The notes beneath the pieces were generated by a model. It had not been told where the DNA came from. It saw only the letters and a list, made by a program, of their open reading frames with translations, and did not search any database. Source: Archangium gephyra (GTDB lineage: Bacteria > Myxococcota > Myxococcia > Myxococcales > Myxococcaceae). From it: DNA of 64,000 nucleotides. This document shows, one piece after another, positions 10,532 through 17,699 of the stretch. A program made the translations under genes and the position numbers. The stretch covers positions 62,001-126,000 of the forward strand of contig QFQP01000017.1 of NCBI GenBank assembly GCA_003243425.1, given 5' to 3'. Each line of letters opens with the position of its first letter. Within the stretch, counting starts at the first letter, position 1.

Positions 10532-10770
10532 GAGGCCGCGGAGTATGCCAAACGCCAGCCATTTCGCTGAGTTGCTTCAACCGCACGGCAACGATTCCGA
10601 GGCCCGGAGCCCCGGGCTTTTCGTAGCTGAAGGGCAACACCGCCTGTTTTCTTGGTCAGACCACTACCTTTCTGCTCCGACTCTGTTTATTGGTGTCCCC
10701 GCGTCGCCGTTGAAGCGGCCGACGTCGGGTGGCAAGTCGCCCTCCGTTTTTTGGAAAGCAGAACAAGCAA

Positions 10771-10977
10771 ATGGCTACTGGAACTGTGAAGTGGTTCAAC
10801 GATGCGAAGGGCTTTGGTTTCATCGCGCAGGACGGCGGTGGTGATGACGTGTTCGTCCACCACACCGCCATCAAGGCCGACGGCTTCCGCACCCTCGCGG
10901 AAGGTCAGAAGGTCTCGTTCGACGTGACCAAGGGCCAGAAGGGCCTGCAGGCCGCGAACGTTCAGATCACCGGCTGA
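10771..10977 (+). CDS. CspA-family cold shock protein
   Basis: 68 residues. A complete cold-shock domain: GTVKWFNDAKGFGFIAQDGG contains RNP1 (K-G-F-G-F-I) and DDVFVHHTAI contains RNP2 (V-F-V-H-H), with GQKVSFDV and QAANVQI completing the five-strand barrel. It binds single-stranded RNA and DNA. A GGAAAG ribosome site lies about a dozen bases before the ATG. The 240-base upstream interval could carry the long leader typical of cold-shock genes, although I could not identify a cold box. The gene is followed by a strong hairpin. Confidence 0.95.
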   Translation: MATGTVKWFNDAKGFGFIAQDGGGDDVFVHHTAIKADGFRTLAEGQKVSFDVTKGQKGLQAANVQITG

Positions 10978-11000
10978 TTCGCGACGCCGTTGAAGCACTT

Positions 11001-11045
11001 CCGAGGCCCGGTTTCTCGTTCGCGAGAGCCGGGCCTCGGTCGTTT
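11001..11045 (+). terminator. Strong hairpin terminator after the cold-shock gene
   Basis: CCGAGGCCCGG...CCGGGCCTCGG with an inner TCTCG/CGAGA pair forms a nearly perfect stem of about 17 bp, followed by T-rich TCGTTT. It sits 24 bases after the stop codon. Confidence 0.8.
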
Positions 11046-11317
11046 CACGCCAGGTCTTGCAGCTCCTCGCCCGCTGCGAACCCGAGCAGCTTGAGCGGCG
11101 AAGCGAGCGCGGCGCTCTGACCGACGGGCGTCTCACGCAGCGTGAGCTCCCCGGGCGCGACGTCGGCGAGCACCTTCATCAGCTCGTTCTTCTCGACCAG
11201 CAGCACCCGTGTGGGCGTGAGTGCGTAGAAGACGTATTCGGCGTCTGCGGCGACCGGGTGGTGCACCACTTCCACCTGCGCGTCGCCGACGAAGGGAAAC
11301 CGGGTCTTCCAGCTCAT
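11045..11317 (-). CDS. Hypothetical protein
   Basis: 90 residues from the ATG at 11317; the open frame continues upstream but overlaps the divergent small secreted protein. It reads MSWKTRFPFVGDAQVEVV, then EYVFYALTPTRVLLVEKNEL and GELTLRETPVGQSAALASPL. It has no signal peptide or membrane segment and a mixed beta/alpha pattern. No family recognised. Its stop codon abuts the cold-shock terminator. The codon pattern matches neighbouring genes. Confidence 0.6.
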   Translation of the reverse strand: MSWKTRFPFVGDAQVEVVHHPVAADAEYVFYALTPTRVLLVEKNELMKVLADVAPGELTLRETPVGQSAALASPLKLLGFAAGEELQDLA

Positions 11318-11353
11318 GGTGAATGCGCTCCGCGCCGCCGCGTTGTCAGGTGC

Positions 11354-11545
11354 ATGACGCGTCTGGCTGGCCTGCTGGTGGTGCTGCTCCCGGTCGCTGC
11401 GCTGGCGGAAGACCCGAAGACGCCGCCGCCGATCGATCAACGCGCGGCCTGTTTGAAGACGTGCGCCGGCGAACCGAAGAACGCCAGCGGCGAGAAGTTG
11501 ATGGCGTGCCTCAAGCAGTGCGAGGCGCCACAACCCACGAAGTGA
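11354..11545 (+). CDS. Small secreted protein with twin CX3C motif
   Basis: 63 residues from the ATG at 11354. A clean signal peptide (MTRLAGLLVVLLPVAALAE) leaves a mature peptide of about 44 residues with CLKTC and CLKQC separated by 15 residues. Twin CX3C is the layout of helical-hairpin coiled-coil-helix proteins whose two disulfides staple the helices. It is divergent from the 90-residue gene (36 bases apart) and convergent with the ACBP gene, whose stop is adjacent. Function unknown; periplasmic location is inferred. Confidence 0.65.
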   Translation: MTRLAGLLVVLLPVAALAEDPKTPPPIDQRAACLKTCAGEPKNASGEKLMACLKQCEAPQPTK

Positions 11546-11803
11546 TCAACCCTTCACGAGCTTGTCGACCAGCGCCACGTACGAGGTCATCGCCGCGTCT
11601 TTGCTGGTGCCCTTCTTCTTGGCCCAGGCGTCGAACTTCGCGCGGCCCTTGAAGTCCATCATGCCGGGGCGCGAGCCCGACACGTCGCCCGCCGTCGCCT
11701 GCTTGAAGAGCGCGTAGAGGTCCAGGAGCGTGTCGTTACCGGGCGCCTCTTTGAGCGTCTTCACCCGCTTCTGCGCGTCTTCGAACTGTTCGTTGAGGGT
11801 CAT
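11546..11803 (-). CDS. Acyl-CoA-binding protein (ACBP)
   Basis: 85 residues, the canonical length. Four-helix ACBP pattern: LNEQFEDAQKRVKTLKEAP, then NDTLLDLYALFKQATAGDVS, RPGMMDFKGRAKFDAWAKKK and MTSYVALVDKLVKG. The L-Y-x-L-[FY]-K-Q-A-T-x-G-D signature and the Lys/Trp residues that contact the CoA adenosine are present. It binds long-chain acyl-CoA in the cytosol. It starts 4 bases inside the upstream HTH gene (ATGA), so the two are coupled. ACBPs are rare in bacteria but occur in Myxococcota. Confidence 0.93.
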   Translation of the reverse strand: MTLNEQFEDAQKRVKTLKEAPGNDTLLDLYALFKQATAGDVSGSRPGMMDFKGRAKFDAWAKKKGTSKDAAMTSYVALVDKLVKG

Positions 11804-12594
11804 GCACCGGTTGTTAGCAACGGCGCGAGCAGGCGACGAGACGCATCGTCCGCCGGGTGGAACACCTCGATGCGGAGCTCCTGCGTGGTCACGTCTTGAG
11901 GCGTGCCCAGCGTGGTGATGGTGCTGAACAACCGCGCGGTCTGGTCACCCAGCGCGATCTCGACCGGCAACACCAGCGCGGCGCGCGCCTTGAAGTCGCG
12001 GTCTTTCTGCAGGCCCGACCTGCGCCACAGCTCGTTGCACAGCGACAGAATCTCCACGTTGCCCTGCGCTTCGCGCTCTACGCGCGGCAGTACGTCGAGC
12101 ACCACGCGGTCCCAGTTGCGGATGAAGGGCCTGTACGAATCGGCGAGCGCGGTCACGAGGTTGGGGCGCGGCTCGGGCAGCATCACGTAGGGCTCGAACT
12201 GCTGCTGCGTGAACAACGCGTGCGCGGCCGCGAAGCCGCCGTTGCCCATGATGATGTTCCAGCGGCGGTCCATCACCATCGCGGGGAACGGGTCGTGCCC
12301 GCGAATGATGATCTGCATGGCGTGCAGCAGCTCCGCCATTTCCGGAGCAGCCAGTGACGTCTCTTTGTACGCGGCCGTGAAGCCCGCCGACTCGAGCAGC
12401 AGGTTGCGATCTCTCAACGGCAGATCGAGCGCGCTGCCGAGCACGAGCACCATCTCGCGGCTCGGGTGCGCCTTGCCCGTCTCGAGAAAGCTCAAGTGCC
12501 GCGTCGACACCTCCGCGTCGAACGACAACTGCATCTGACTGACCCTGCGTGAGGTGCGCAGCGACTTGAGCAGTCCACCGAAGCCCGCGTTCAT
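11800..12594 (-). CDS. XRE-type helix-turn-helix regulator with MmyB-like ligand domain
   Basis: 264 residues. N-terminal XRE HTH: FGGLLKSLRTSRRVSQMQLS, then FDAEVSTRHLSFLETGKAHP. A four-helix linker follows (LGSALDLPLRDRNLLLESAG), then the MmyB-like PAS-type domain with PFPAMVMDRRWNIIMGNGGF, DVLPRVEREA and a final Arg-rich segment. In this family the C-terminal domain has been shown in some members to bind fatty acids, which fits the coupled downstream ACBP gene; a lipid-responsive regulator is therefore a reasonable inference. It overlaps the ACBP gene by 4 bases. Confidence 0.9.
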   Translation of the reverse strand: MNAGFGGLLKSLRTSRRVSQMQLSFDAEVSTRHLSFLETGKAHPSREMVLVLGSALDLPLRDRNLLLESAGFTAAYKETSLAAPEMAELLHAMQIIIRGHDPFPAMVMDRRWNIIMGNGGFAAAHALFTQQQFEPYVMLPEPRPNLVTALADSYRPFIRNWDRVVLDVLPRVEREAQGNVEILSLCNELWRRSGLQKDRDFKARAALVLPVEIALGDQTARLFSTITTLGTPQDVTTQELRIEVFHPADDASRRLLAPLLTTGA

Positions 12595-12711
12595 GAGGCG
12601 ATGGTGTACTCCACGACGCGTACGACGGCCTTTACCTCGCAGGTCATCGCGAACGTGACGTGCGCTGCGTACTTCTTCCGGCGTCGTTCACACCCTCGCT
12701 GGAGAACCGCC

Positions 12712-13113
12712 ATGCAGAAGCTGACCGTGCCGTACCTGATGCTGATTTCCGTGCTCTTCGCCGCCGTCGGCCTCGCGGTGCTCGTCGAGCCCACGTTCTT
12801 CGCGCGGCAACTGGAGATGACCGTCGAGTCGGCGACAGCGGTGTCGGACTTCCGCGCGGTGTACGGAGGGCTCTGCTTCGCGGTCACCACGCTCGGCGTA
12901 CTGGCCATTCGCCGTGAAGCGCTGCGCGCGGCGACGGTGCTGGCCTTCGTCCTGGTGCTCGACGGGCTCATCTTCGGGCGCCTCATCTCGCTGGCCACGC
13001 ATGGGCCGGGCTCGTGGCTCATCAACGCGCAGCTCGCGCTCGAGGTGGTCGGCGCGCTCGGCGGTGCGCTCGTGCTGCGCGCGTCGTCACCACGTCGACT
13101 CGTGCACGCCTGA
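12712..13113 (+). CDS. DUF4345-family membrane protein
   Basis: 133 residues from the ATG at 12712, preceded by GGAG at a good distance. It has four predicted transmembrane helices (residues about 7-25, 48-66, 74-94 and 104-122). The segment SDFRAVYGGLCFAVTTLGVL is characteristic of DUF4345. Function unknown. It is divergent from the HTH-ACBP operon, so the HTH protein might control it. Confidence 0.85.
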   Translation: MQKLTVPYLMLISVLFAAVGLAVLVEPTFFARQLEMTVESATAVSDFRAVYGGLCFAVTTLGVLAIRREALRAATVLAFVLVLDGLIFGRLISLATHGPGSWLINAQLALEVVGALGGALVLRASSPRRLVHA

Positions 13114-13175
13114 GGGTTTCAGTTGGAGCGGACGTTGAACCGCTCGATGAGCGGCTGTGCCTAAGGTGCCGCCGC

Positions 13176-14402
13176 ATGCGCGCGAAGGACCAATGCCCCT
13201 CGTGTTTTCAGCCCATCGCGCCCGGAGATTTCCTGTGCGCGAGCTGTGAGTTGATTCTCGAGCCGGGGCTCGCGACCACGCGGCCGGTGCGTGAGGTGAG
13301 CGTGGTGCGGCGACTGCTCGAAGCGCCGCAGCGGGGCGTGCCCTCACAGGTGCCGACGCGGCCGCTCATTCAAGCCGCCGCGCTGGGTGAGCCCGACTTC
13401 GAAGGCCCGACGCGGGTGATGACGCTGCCGCCAGAAGTGTCGGGCGTGCCGGTGGTGGTGGCCACGTTGAGCCAGAAGGCCGCGCCGCTGACCGAGCTCG
13501 AAGCGTGGGTGGTCTCGCTCATCGATGGCCTGAGTGACGCTCCGGCGCTCGCGCGGAAGATCGGCTTCAAGGAGCTCGAGCTGCGCGTGTTGTTGTCGGT
13601 GCTGCAGAGCAAGGGCGTAGTCGACTTCGCAGACGAGCCGTGGACCAACGCCGACCTGAACCTGCCGTCGGTGCTGGGCACGCTGGACGAGAGCGAAGAC
13701 GTGCCCGTGGTGACCGGCGAGTTCGACGTACCGCCGCCACCGCCAGTCGACGAGGAGAGCCCGCCGACTGATCAACACTACGTACCTCCGCGCATCGCGC
13801 CGGCGCGGGCGGCCGTCGCGCAGCCGAAGCGCGCGGAGGTGGCGCCGCCGTACCCGGGCACTTCGCCGAGCCGACCTCCCGAACCGCGTGAGGTCGCCAC
13901 GGTGCCTGCCAGGCCCGCGGCGGCGCCTCCGTACCCCGGTGCTGCGCGACCGCCGTCACCTCCCCGCGGAGTGCCTGCTGCGCCGCCGGCCACGGAGTCG
14001 ACCGACCCGCGCATTCAGTACTCGGGGCAGGCCAACCGCCGCGTGCTCGAGGCGCTCAAGCAGGTGAAGCGGAACGACGGCGCACCTGCCGTCGCCAGAG
14101 AAGACAAAGCGCAGACGTTCGCCGACGTGATGGCGCGTGACACGTTGCAGGTCGCGTTGCGCATGGAACAGAACGGCCGCCTCGATGAGGCGATTCGATT
14201 TCTCGAGAAGTCCATCGCGCAGAGCCCGGAAGCGCCGTCGCTCTACAACCGCCTGGGCATCGTGTTGATGCGCGAGCGTCGCGACTATCGACGCGCCGAG
14301 CAGTTGATCCGCAAGGCCGTCGAGCTGGCGCCGGAGAACACGGTGTACGCGACCAACCTGCAGCAGGTGCTGTCGCGACACGCGTTGAGCACCCAGCGCT
14401 GA
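13176..14402 (+). CDS. Zinc-ribbon and TPR protein
   Basis: 408 residues from the ATG at 13176 (AAGGTG upstream). The N-terminus has CPSCFQPIAPGDFLCASC, a four-cysteine zinc ribbon. Residues about 100-145 (LTELEAWVVSLIDGLSDAPA, then LARKIGFKELELRVLLSVLQ) are a helical domain common in myxobacterial DUF4388-like regulators. A long Pro-rich linker (about 185-285) with repeated PPYPG follows. The C-terminal 110 residues hold two or three TPR units (LRMEQNGRLDEAIRFLEKSI, then LYNRLGIVLMRERRDYRRAE). Cytosolic scaffold; partners unknown. Confidence 0.8.
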   Translation: MRAKDQCPSCFQPIAPGDFLCASCELILEPGLATTRPVREVSVVRRLLEAPQRGVPSQVPTRPLIQAAALGEPDFEGPTRVMTLPPEVSGVPVVVATLSQKAAPLTELEAWVVSLIDGLSDAPALARKIGFKELELRVLLSVLQSKGVVDFADEPWTNADLNLPSVLGTLDESEDVPVVTGEFDVPPPPPVDEESPPTDQHYVPPRIAPARAAVAQPKRAEVAPPYPGTSPSRPPEPREVATVPARPAAAPPYPGAARPPSPPRGVPAAPPATESTDPRIQYSGQANRRVLEALKQVKRNDGAPAVAREDKAQTFADVMARDTLQVALRMEQNGRLDEAIRFLEKSIAQSPEAPSLYNRLGIVLMRERRDYRRAEQLIRKAVELAPENTVYATNLQQVLSRHALSTQR

Positions 14403-14457
14403 TCAGCACTTCCATTTCATTGCACAGGGAATGCAGGCCCGGGGTTAGACGCCCGCC

Positions 14458-15694
14458 ATGCTCCGTCCCCCGCTCGCGCTTTCGTTGCTGCTCAGCTCCG
14501 TCGCTGCTGCTCAGCTCCGTCGCTGCTGCCCAGATTTCTGCCGTCGGTGATCTCGGGCCCGGCAGTCACACCTGGGCCGGGACCGTCACCATGACCGGCG
14601 ACGTGACCATTCCCGCCACCGTCGACGGCGTGGTCGGCCGCGCGAGCGTCGTGCTGCAGGCTGGCGGTGTCGCCACGCTCGAGGTGAACCCGATGATGGT
14701 CACCATCGCGCCGGGAGGAGTCGTCACCTTCACGGCGACCGCGCGCGACAGCGGCGGCAACGTGGTGGCGGCGCCCATCACCTGGAACGCGGCGGTCGCC
14801 GTCGGCACCATCACGCAGGGCGGTGTGCTCACCGCGACCACCACCCCCGGCAGCTACCCCGCGTCGGTCTCGGCCACGTCGAACGGCGTCACCGCCACGG
14901 CATCAGTCACCGTGATGAACGGCGCGCTCTCGCAGCTCATCGTCACGCCGCCCGCAGCGTCGGTGCAGGCCGGCGGCACGGTGGCGTTCATGGCGAGCGG
15001 TCGCGACGCGAGCGGCAACCCCGTCTCGGTCACGCCCACCTGGAGCGTCGCTTCGGGCGGCGGCACCATCTCGTCGTCGGGCGTGTTCAGCGCGGGCACC
15101 ACGTCGGGCACGTTCGCGAACACGGTGAAGGCCGAAGCGAACGGCTTGTCGGCGTTCTCGTCGGTGACGGTGACGCCCGGCCCGGTGTTGGCGGTGTCGG
15201 TCACGCCGATGACGGGCACGGTGCAGGCCGGCGGCAGCCTGCAGTTCACGGCTGAAGCGCGCGACGCCTTCAACAACGTGGTGCCCACCGCGTTCTCGTG
15301 GACCGCGAACCAGGCGGCCGGCAGCATCAACCAGGGCGGCTTCTTCACCGCGGGCAACGACCCCGGCAGCTTCCCCAACGGCATCACGGCTGAAGCGGCC
15401 GGCGTGCAGGGCTTCGCGAACGTGACCATCACCTCGTCGGGCACGGGCGGAGGCAGTGGCACCGGCGGCGGTTCGGCGATGGGTGGCGGTGACGGAATGA
15501 CGGGCGGCGGCTCGGCGACCGGCGGCGGCTCGGGCAGCACCGGTGGCGGCGCTGGCGCGACCGGCGGCGGCGAAGGAATGACCGGCGGCGGTGGCGGCAG
15601 CGACGTGCCGATGAGCGGCTGTGGGTGCAACACGGTCGACCCGTCGTTCCTGGCGCTCGGGCTGCTGATGCTGGTGCGCCGTCGTCGCAGCTGA
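14458..15694 (+). CDS. Ig-like repeat surface protein with MYXO-CTERM-like tail; signal peptide frameshifted by a 19-bp duplication
   Basis: The body is in frame with the stop at 15694 and contains three bacterial Ig-like modules (VTIAPGGVVTFTATARDSGG, VQAGGTVAFMASGRDASGN, VQAGGSLQFTAEARDAFNN), then a Gly-Gly-Gly-Ser/Thr stalk, and a C-terminal tail CGCNTVDPSFLALGLLMLV followed by RRRRS. That tail is shared almost exactly with the protease ending at 23420. The ATG at 14458 gives a perfect signal peptide (MLRPPLALSLLLSSVAAA), but a 19-bp unit is duplicated at 14488-14525, so this reading ends at a TGA. Removing one copy joins the signal peptide to the body (AAAQISAVGDLG). The only start in the present body frame is a TTG at 14420, without a signal peptide. 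Confidence 0.75.
14488..14525 (+). repeat. 19-bp perfect tandem duplication in a signal-peptide coding region
   Basis: Two identical copies of CTGCTCAGCTCCGTCGCTG (14488-14506 and 14507-14525) are followed by a further CTGC. Nineteen is not a multiple of three, so the copy number sets the reading frame of the Ig-like gene. Confidence 0.95.
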
Positions 15695-15760
15695 AGAAAC
15701 CGTGCACTCCGTGAGTTGAGGTCGTGTCTTCCCGGCACGCCTCAACCACGGAGCGCGCAC

Positions 15761-16237
15761 ATGGGCTTTCTCGACAAGGCGAAGCACTTCCTCGGCGGTC
15801 ACGGCGTCAAGGTCGCGAACACGGTCATCGAGAAGCAGGACCCGAACTCGGTGCAGATGCCCATCACCGACACCGTGGTGAAGGGGAAGTTCAACGTCAG
15901 CGCCGAGAAAGACTGCGAAGTGCTGTCGATGAAGGCCACGTTCCTCGCGGAGTTCGTTCACCCTGATGGTCGCGTCGAGACGGTGGACCTGGGAGCCGAC
16001 ACGTTTCCTGATCAGTACACGAGCCGCAGCGACGACATGTTGAAGTACCCGTACCAGCTCAAGGGCGGCGGCACGCAGGAGGACTTCTTCATCATCTCGA
16101 TGCAGAAGGACATTCCGACGCTGCTCCAGGAGAAGGCCTGGTCGAAGGACAAGGTGCGCTTCTGGGTGAAGACCATGGTCGACGTGAAGGGCTCGCCGTT
16201 CGACCCCGAGACACGCAACGAGATTCGCGTCAGCTGA
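15761..16237 (+). CDS. Hypothetical protein, possibly Spo0M/arrestin-like
   Basis: 158 residues from the ATG at 15761. No signal peptide: it opens with an amphipathic helix (MGFLDKAKHFLGGHGVKVA), then beta-rich sequence (PITDTVVKGKFNVSAEKDCE, VLSMKATFLAEFVH, YPYQLKGGG). This layout of a short helix followed by paired strands with a central 'lysine-glycine' turn resembles Spo0M/arrestin-fold proteins, but the match is by eye only. Its stop is immediately followed by the convergent stop of the next gene (TGATCA). Confidence 0.6.
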   Translation: MGFLDKAKHFLGGHGVKVANTVIEKQDPNSVQMPITDTVVKGKFNVSAEKDCEVLSMKATFLAEFVHPDGRVETVDLGADTFPDQYTSRSDDMLKYPYQLKGGGTQEDFFIISMQKDIPTLLQEKAWSKDKVRFWVKTMVDVKGSPFDPETRNEIRVS

Positions 16238-17569
16238 TCAGGGCACGTCGGCGATGCGCACGTAGAACACACTGCGCGCGAGGTTGGCGTGACCTTCGGT
16301 GCTGACCCACAGGTTGCCGGCGGCAGAGACGTACAGGCCCTCCGGCATCCAGCCCCAGTCGCCGTCACTGGCCTTGAGCACGCGCGACGGTGAGCCGACG
16401 GTGCCGGTGACGAGCGCGCCGTTGTAGCGGGTGACGTTCATGAAGAACCTCGGCCCCGAGGCGATGGCGCCCTGCACGTTGCGACTGCCGGCGTACCAGG
16501 CGTCGATGGCCTTCATGCGTCCGTCGGTGCTGGTGAGCGGCCACCGCAACACGCGGCTGTAGATGCCGGCGTCGACGTCGTTGTCGTACTCGCCGGAGAT
16601 GAGGGTGTGCGGCGTGGTGCTGCGATCGAGCGCGACATGACTGAACGAGGGCTTGCACGACGAAGAGGCACCGCTCGGGAGGTAGTAGCCGCCGATTTGC
16701 GGCAGCACGTACTCGTAGCCGTACGCGCACACGTCGGTGCCCGACTTGCCGGCGATGGTGCTGCAGCTCGTCGCCGTCGACACGCGCGAGATGCGGCTCA
16801 AGTCGAAGACGCGGAGGCCCCGGCTGGTGTCGGCGACGTAGAGCCGTGAGCCCGACCACGCGAGCCCGCCGACGTGAATGTTCACCGGTTTGATGCCGCG
16901 CGTGACGTCCGGCTCGACGAAGAGCACGTGTCGATACGTGACCCCGGCCGAGAGCTGGGTGACGTCGGCGAAGCTGACGCGCGAACCTTTGTCGGTGCCG
17001 TCGGTCGGCGGGTTCGGGTCGCCGACGCTTTCGTAGTGCCACGAGACCGCGACGTAGCTGCGCGCACCGGCGACGCCGCCAGCGAGCCCCTGCGGAATCC
17101 AGTAATCGACGGTGAGATCTCCCGATTCCCAGAAGAAGCCGCCGCCGAAACCAGGCCACGGTTTGTTGCCCATGCTGGTCGCGGTGCGGTTGAGCGGCAG
17201 CACCTCGAGACCGACCTTCGGAAGCCCGAGCGCGTCGAAGGTGTCGGCGTACGAGGTCCACGTATCGGTGTCGCGGAGCACGAAGTTGTCGGCAGCAATC
17301 GCACGCAGTCCGTCGTGTTCGGAGTAGCCCGCGATGGGCCCGTGCTTCGGACAGGTGAGCGGCGCCCCCGCATCTTGAATCGCAGTGCCGGCGTCTTCGA
17401 CTGGGGTCGCTCCGGCGTCGAAGGCTCCCGCGTCGGTCACTCCGGCGTCATCGAGGCTTCCCGCGTCTTCGACCGCCGCGTCGGGAAGGTCGGCGAGGCC
17501 TCCATCGTCTTCGGGTCGAAGCGGTGAACACGACAGAAGAACGAGAGCCCCGAGCACGACGCGCCGCAT
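16238..17569 (-). CDS. Large hypothetical lipoprotein, beta-propeller-like
   Basis: 443 residues from the ATG at 17569; the open frame runs 17 codons further but the signal peptide starts here (MRRVVLGALVLLSCS, lipobox LLSC). A DAG-rich acidic linker covers about 20-70. The mature domain contains GLAWSGSRLYVADTSRGLRV, then FDLSRISRV, TPHTLISGEYDND and YVSAAGNLWVSTEGHAN, suggestive of repeated propeller blades that report calculated values. No family named. It is surface exposed by prediction. The stop is directly adjacent to the convergent gene's stop. Confidence 0.75.
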   Translation of the reverse strand: MRRVVLGALVLLSCSPLRPEDDGGLADLPDAAVEDAGSLDDAGVTDAGAFDAGATPVEDAGTAIQDAGAPLTCPKHGPIAGYSEHDGLRAIAADNFVLRDTDTWTSYADTFDALGLPKVGLEVLPLNRTATSMGNKPWPGFGGGFFWESGDLTVDYWIPQGLAGGVAGARSYVAVSWHYESVGDPNPPTDGTDKGSRVSFADVTQLSAGVTYRHVLFVEPDVTRGIKPVNIHVGGLAWSGSRLYVADTSRGLRVFDLSRISRVSTATSCSTIAGKSGTDVCAYGYEYVLPQIGGYYLPSGASSSCKPSFSHVALDRSTTPHTLISGEYDNDVDAGIYSRVLRWPLTSTDGRMKAIDAWYAGSRNVQGAIASGPRFFMNVTRYNGALVTGTVGSPSRVLKASDGDWGWMPEGLYVSAAGNLWVSTEGHANLARSVFYVRIADVP

Positions 17570-17590
17570 ACCGGTCTTCTTGCAAGACTT

Positions 17591-17635
17591 CGTCGTGCGA
17601 CGCGAATCACGCACGCCCACGCGCGTCGCACGACG
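17591..17635. terminator. Perfect 14-bp inverted repeat between the lipoprotein and P450 genes
   Basis: CGTCGTGCGACGCG (17591-17604) pairs completely with CGCGTCGCACGACG (17622-17635) across a 17-base loop. It lies 64 bases beyond the P450 stop on the minus strand and just before the lipoprotein start. There is no T tract, so it may be a terminator-like, attenuator or protein-binding element. Confidence 0.5.
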
Positions 17636-17699
17636 GCTTCAGGTGAAGGGCGAACAGGGCGCTGAATTGAACCGCCGTTGCCCAGCCGGCTGCAGGCGC

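Noticed and set aside
13014..13175. Upstream extension of the zinc-ribbon/TPR gene
   Set aside because: The frame is open there, but it overlaps the DUF4345 gene in another frame; the ATG at 13176 has a ribosome site and gives the zinc ribbon at the N-terminus.
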